Origin: Nitrospira sp.
GTDB lineage: Bacteria > Nitrospirota > Nitrospiria > Nitrospirales > Nitrospiraceae
NCBI GenBank assembly: GCA_020697375.1
Contig: JAJFBJ010000087.1
Coordinates: 1 to 22,694, forward strand
Length of the DNA: 22,694 bases
Reading direction: 5' to 3'
Shown here: positions 22,010-22,694 of the stretch, piece by piece
Numbering within the stretch: the stretch's first letter is position 1
Layout of the letters: each line of letters starts with the position of its first letter
Position numbers and translations under genes: made by a program
Notes under the pieces: generated by a model
The model's database searches: none
What the model was told of the DNA's origin: nothing
What the model saw: the letters and a program-made list of their open reading frames with translations, nothing else

Positions 22010-22694
22010 ACCATCTGCTCGTGGCGCCGATCGTCTTGCCCATGTTCACAGCCGCGTTGCTCCTCGTCCTGCATCGCGCGCCGGCGGCCCTCGCGCGCTC
22101 AGTGAATGCGGCGGCCACGTTGGCTCTTCTGGCCGCATCGCTCGCCGTTCTGGCGCAAGTCGAATCCGGCGCCCAGCTCGTCTACCAGGTCGGCAACTGG
22201 CCGGCGCCGTTCGGAATCGTCCTGGTTGCCGACCGCCTCTCAGCCCTGATGCTTCTGCTGACGGGGTTGCTCGCCCCTGCGGTGCTGCTCTACGCCGCGC
22301 AAGGCTGGGATGCCCGCGCTCGGTACTTTCATCCACTCTTTCTGTTTCAGTTGATGGGGTTGAATGGAGCGTTCCTTGCCGGAGACCTGTTCAATCTCTT
22401 CGTCTTTTTCGAAATCCTTCTGATCGCCTCCTATTGTCTGGCGCTGCAGGGACTTCTTCTGGAGCGATTACGCGCAACCTGGCATTATGCCGCAATCAAT
22501 ATCGCGGCTTCCTCGCTGTTCCTCATCGCCGTCAGCCTGCTGTATGGGATCACCGGGACGCTCAACATGGCGCACCTGGCCGAGCGCGTGGCGCAGGTAC
22601 GGACGGAAGACGTGGCATTGGTACGGGCAGCCGGCCTGCTGCTGCTCGGGGTGTTTTCGGTCAAAGCCGCGCTCTTTCCCCTCTACTTCTGGCT
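22006..22694 (+). CDS. mrpD: Mrp Na+/H+ antiporter subunit D (partial, cut by window end)
   Basis: The first 229 codons of a NuoM/N-like antiporter subunit are present, starting MNHLLVAPIVLPMFTAALLL. The essential TM5 glutamate is present as E136 in FVFFEILLIASY, and the TM7 lysine as K220 in GVFSVKAALFPLYFW. These are the very residues that matter in MrpA, where the glutamate region is deleted. The ATG overlaps the mrpC stop by four bases (ATGA). Subunits E, F and G are expected just beyond the window. Confidence 0.94.
   Translation, partial: MNHLLVAPIVLPMFTAALLLVLHRAPAALARSVNAAATLALLAASLAVLAQVESGAQLVYQVGNWPAPFGIVLVADRLSALMLLLTGLLAPAVLLYAAQGWDARARYFHPLFLFQLMGLNGAFLAGDLFNLFVFFEILLIASYCLALQGLLLERLRATWHYAAINIAASSLFLIAVSLLYGITGTLNMAHLAERVAQVRTEDVALVRAAGLLLLGVFSVKAALFPLYFW

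Overview
The window is about 60 % GC, densely coded on both strands, and is all chromosomal-type metabolism, stress and ion-transport genes. No rRNA, tRNA, CRISPR array, transposase or phage gene was seen. The gene mix (non-actinobacterial egtB/egtD, GH15 hydrolase, DsbA-NhaA fusion, Mrp antiporter cluster next to a P-type ATPase) and the style of the palindromic intergenic repeats recall Nitrospira or a close relative in Nitrospirota. That assignment is an inference from recall, not a database result. Both ends cut a gene: a permease at position 1 and mrpD at position 22694.

Layout. (1) 1-3520, minus strand: a tight operon reading egtB, egtD, an ABC ATPase and an osmoprotectant-type permease, i.e. 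ergothioneine biosynthesis followed by a transporter that resembles EgtUV. (2) 3521-4492: a GC-rich structured intergenic region, a small UBP-type zinc-finger gene and a dispersed palindromic repeat. (3) 4493-6178: a three-part redox protein (cyclic-nucleotide-binding-like, thioredoxin-fold, FAD/NADPH reductase). (4) 6161-9471, minus: a secreted M20 amidohydrolase and a DsbA-NhaA fusion antiporter. (5) 9704-11958: a GH15 hydrolase converging on a conserved membrane protein of unknown function. (6) 12073-12259: a truncated second copy of the 5' end of dsbA-nhaA with its upstream region. (7) 12398-13674: a divergent HxlR regulator/pirin pair. (8) 13699-14935: a second, fuller copy of the palindromic repeat and an outer-membrane beta-barrel-like gene. 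(9) 15329-22694: a plus-strand operon of P-type ATPase, tandem universal stress protein, mrpA(+B), mrpC and mrpD, mostly joined by 1-4 base stop/start overlaps.

Themes. Region 1 points to thiol antioxidant chemistry, region 3 to flavin redox chemistry, and regions 4 and 9 to Na+/H+ and other cation homeostasis. The points most worth a second look are: the linkage of ergothioneine synthesis to a dedicated-looking transporter, with a Ser-to-Cys change in the EgtD substrate pocket; an in-frame loss of about 38 residues in MrpA that removes the essential TM5 glutamate region; a shared operator/promoter module upstream of dsbA-nhaA and the outer-membrane gene; and the truncated dsbA-nhaA duplicate. 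Starts are chosen from the sequence alone, and several are uncertain, as noted per gene.
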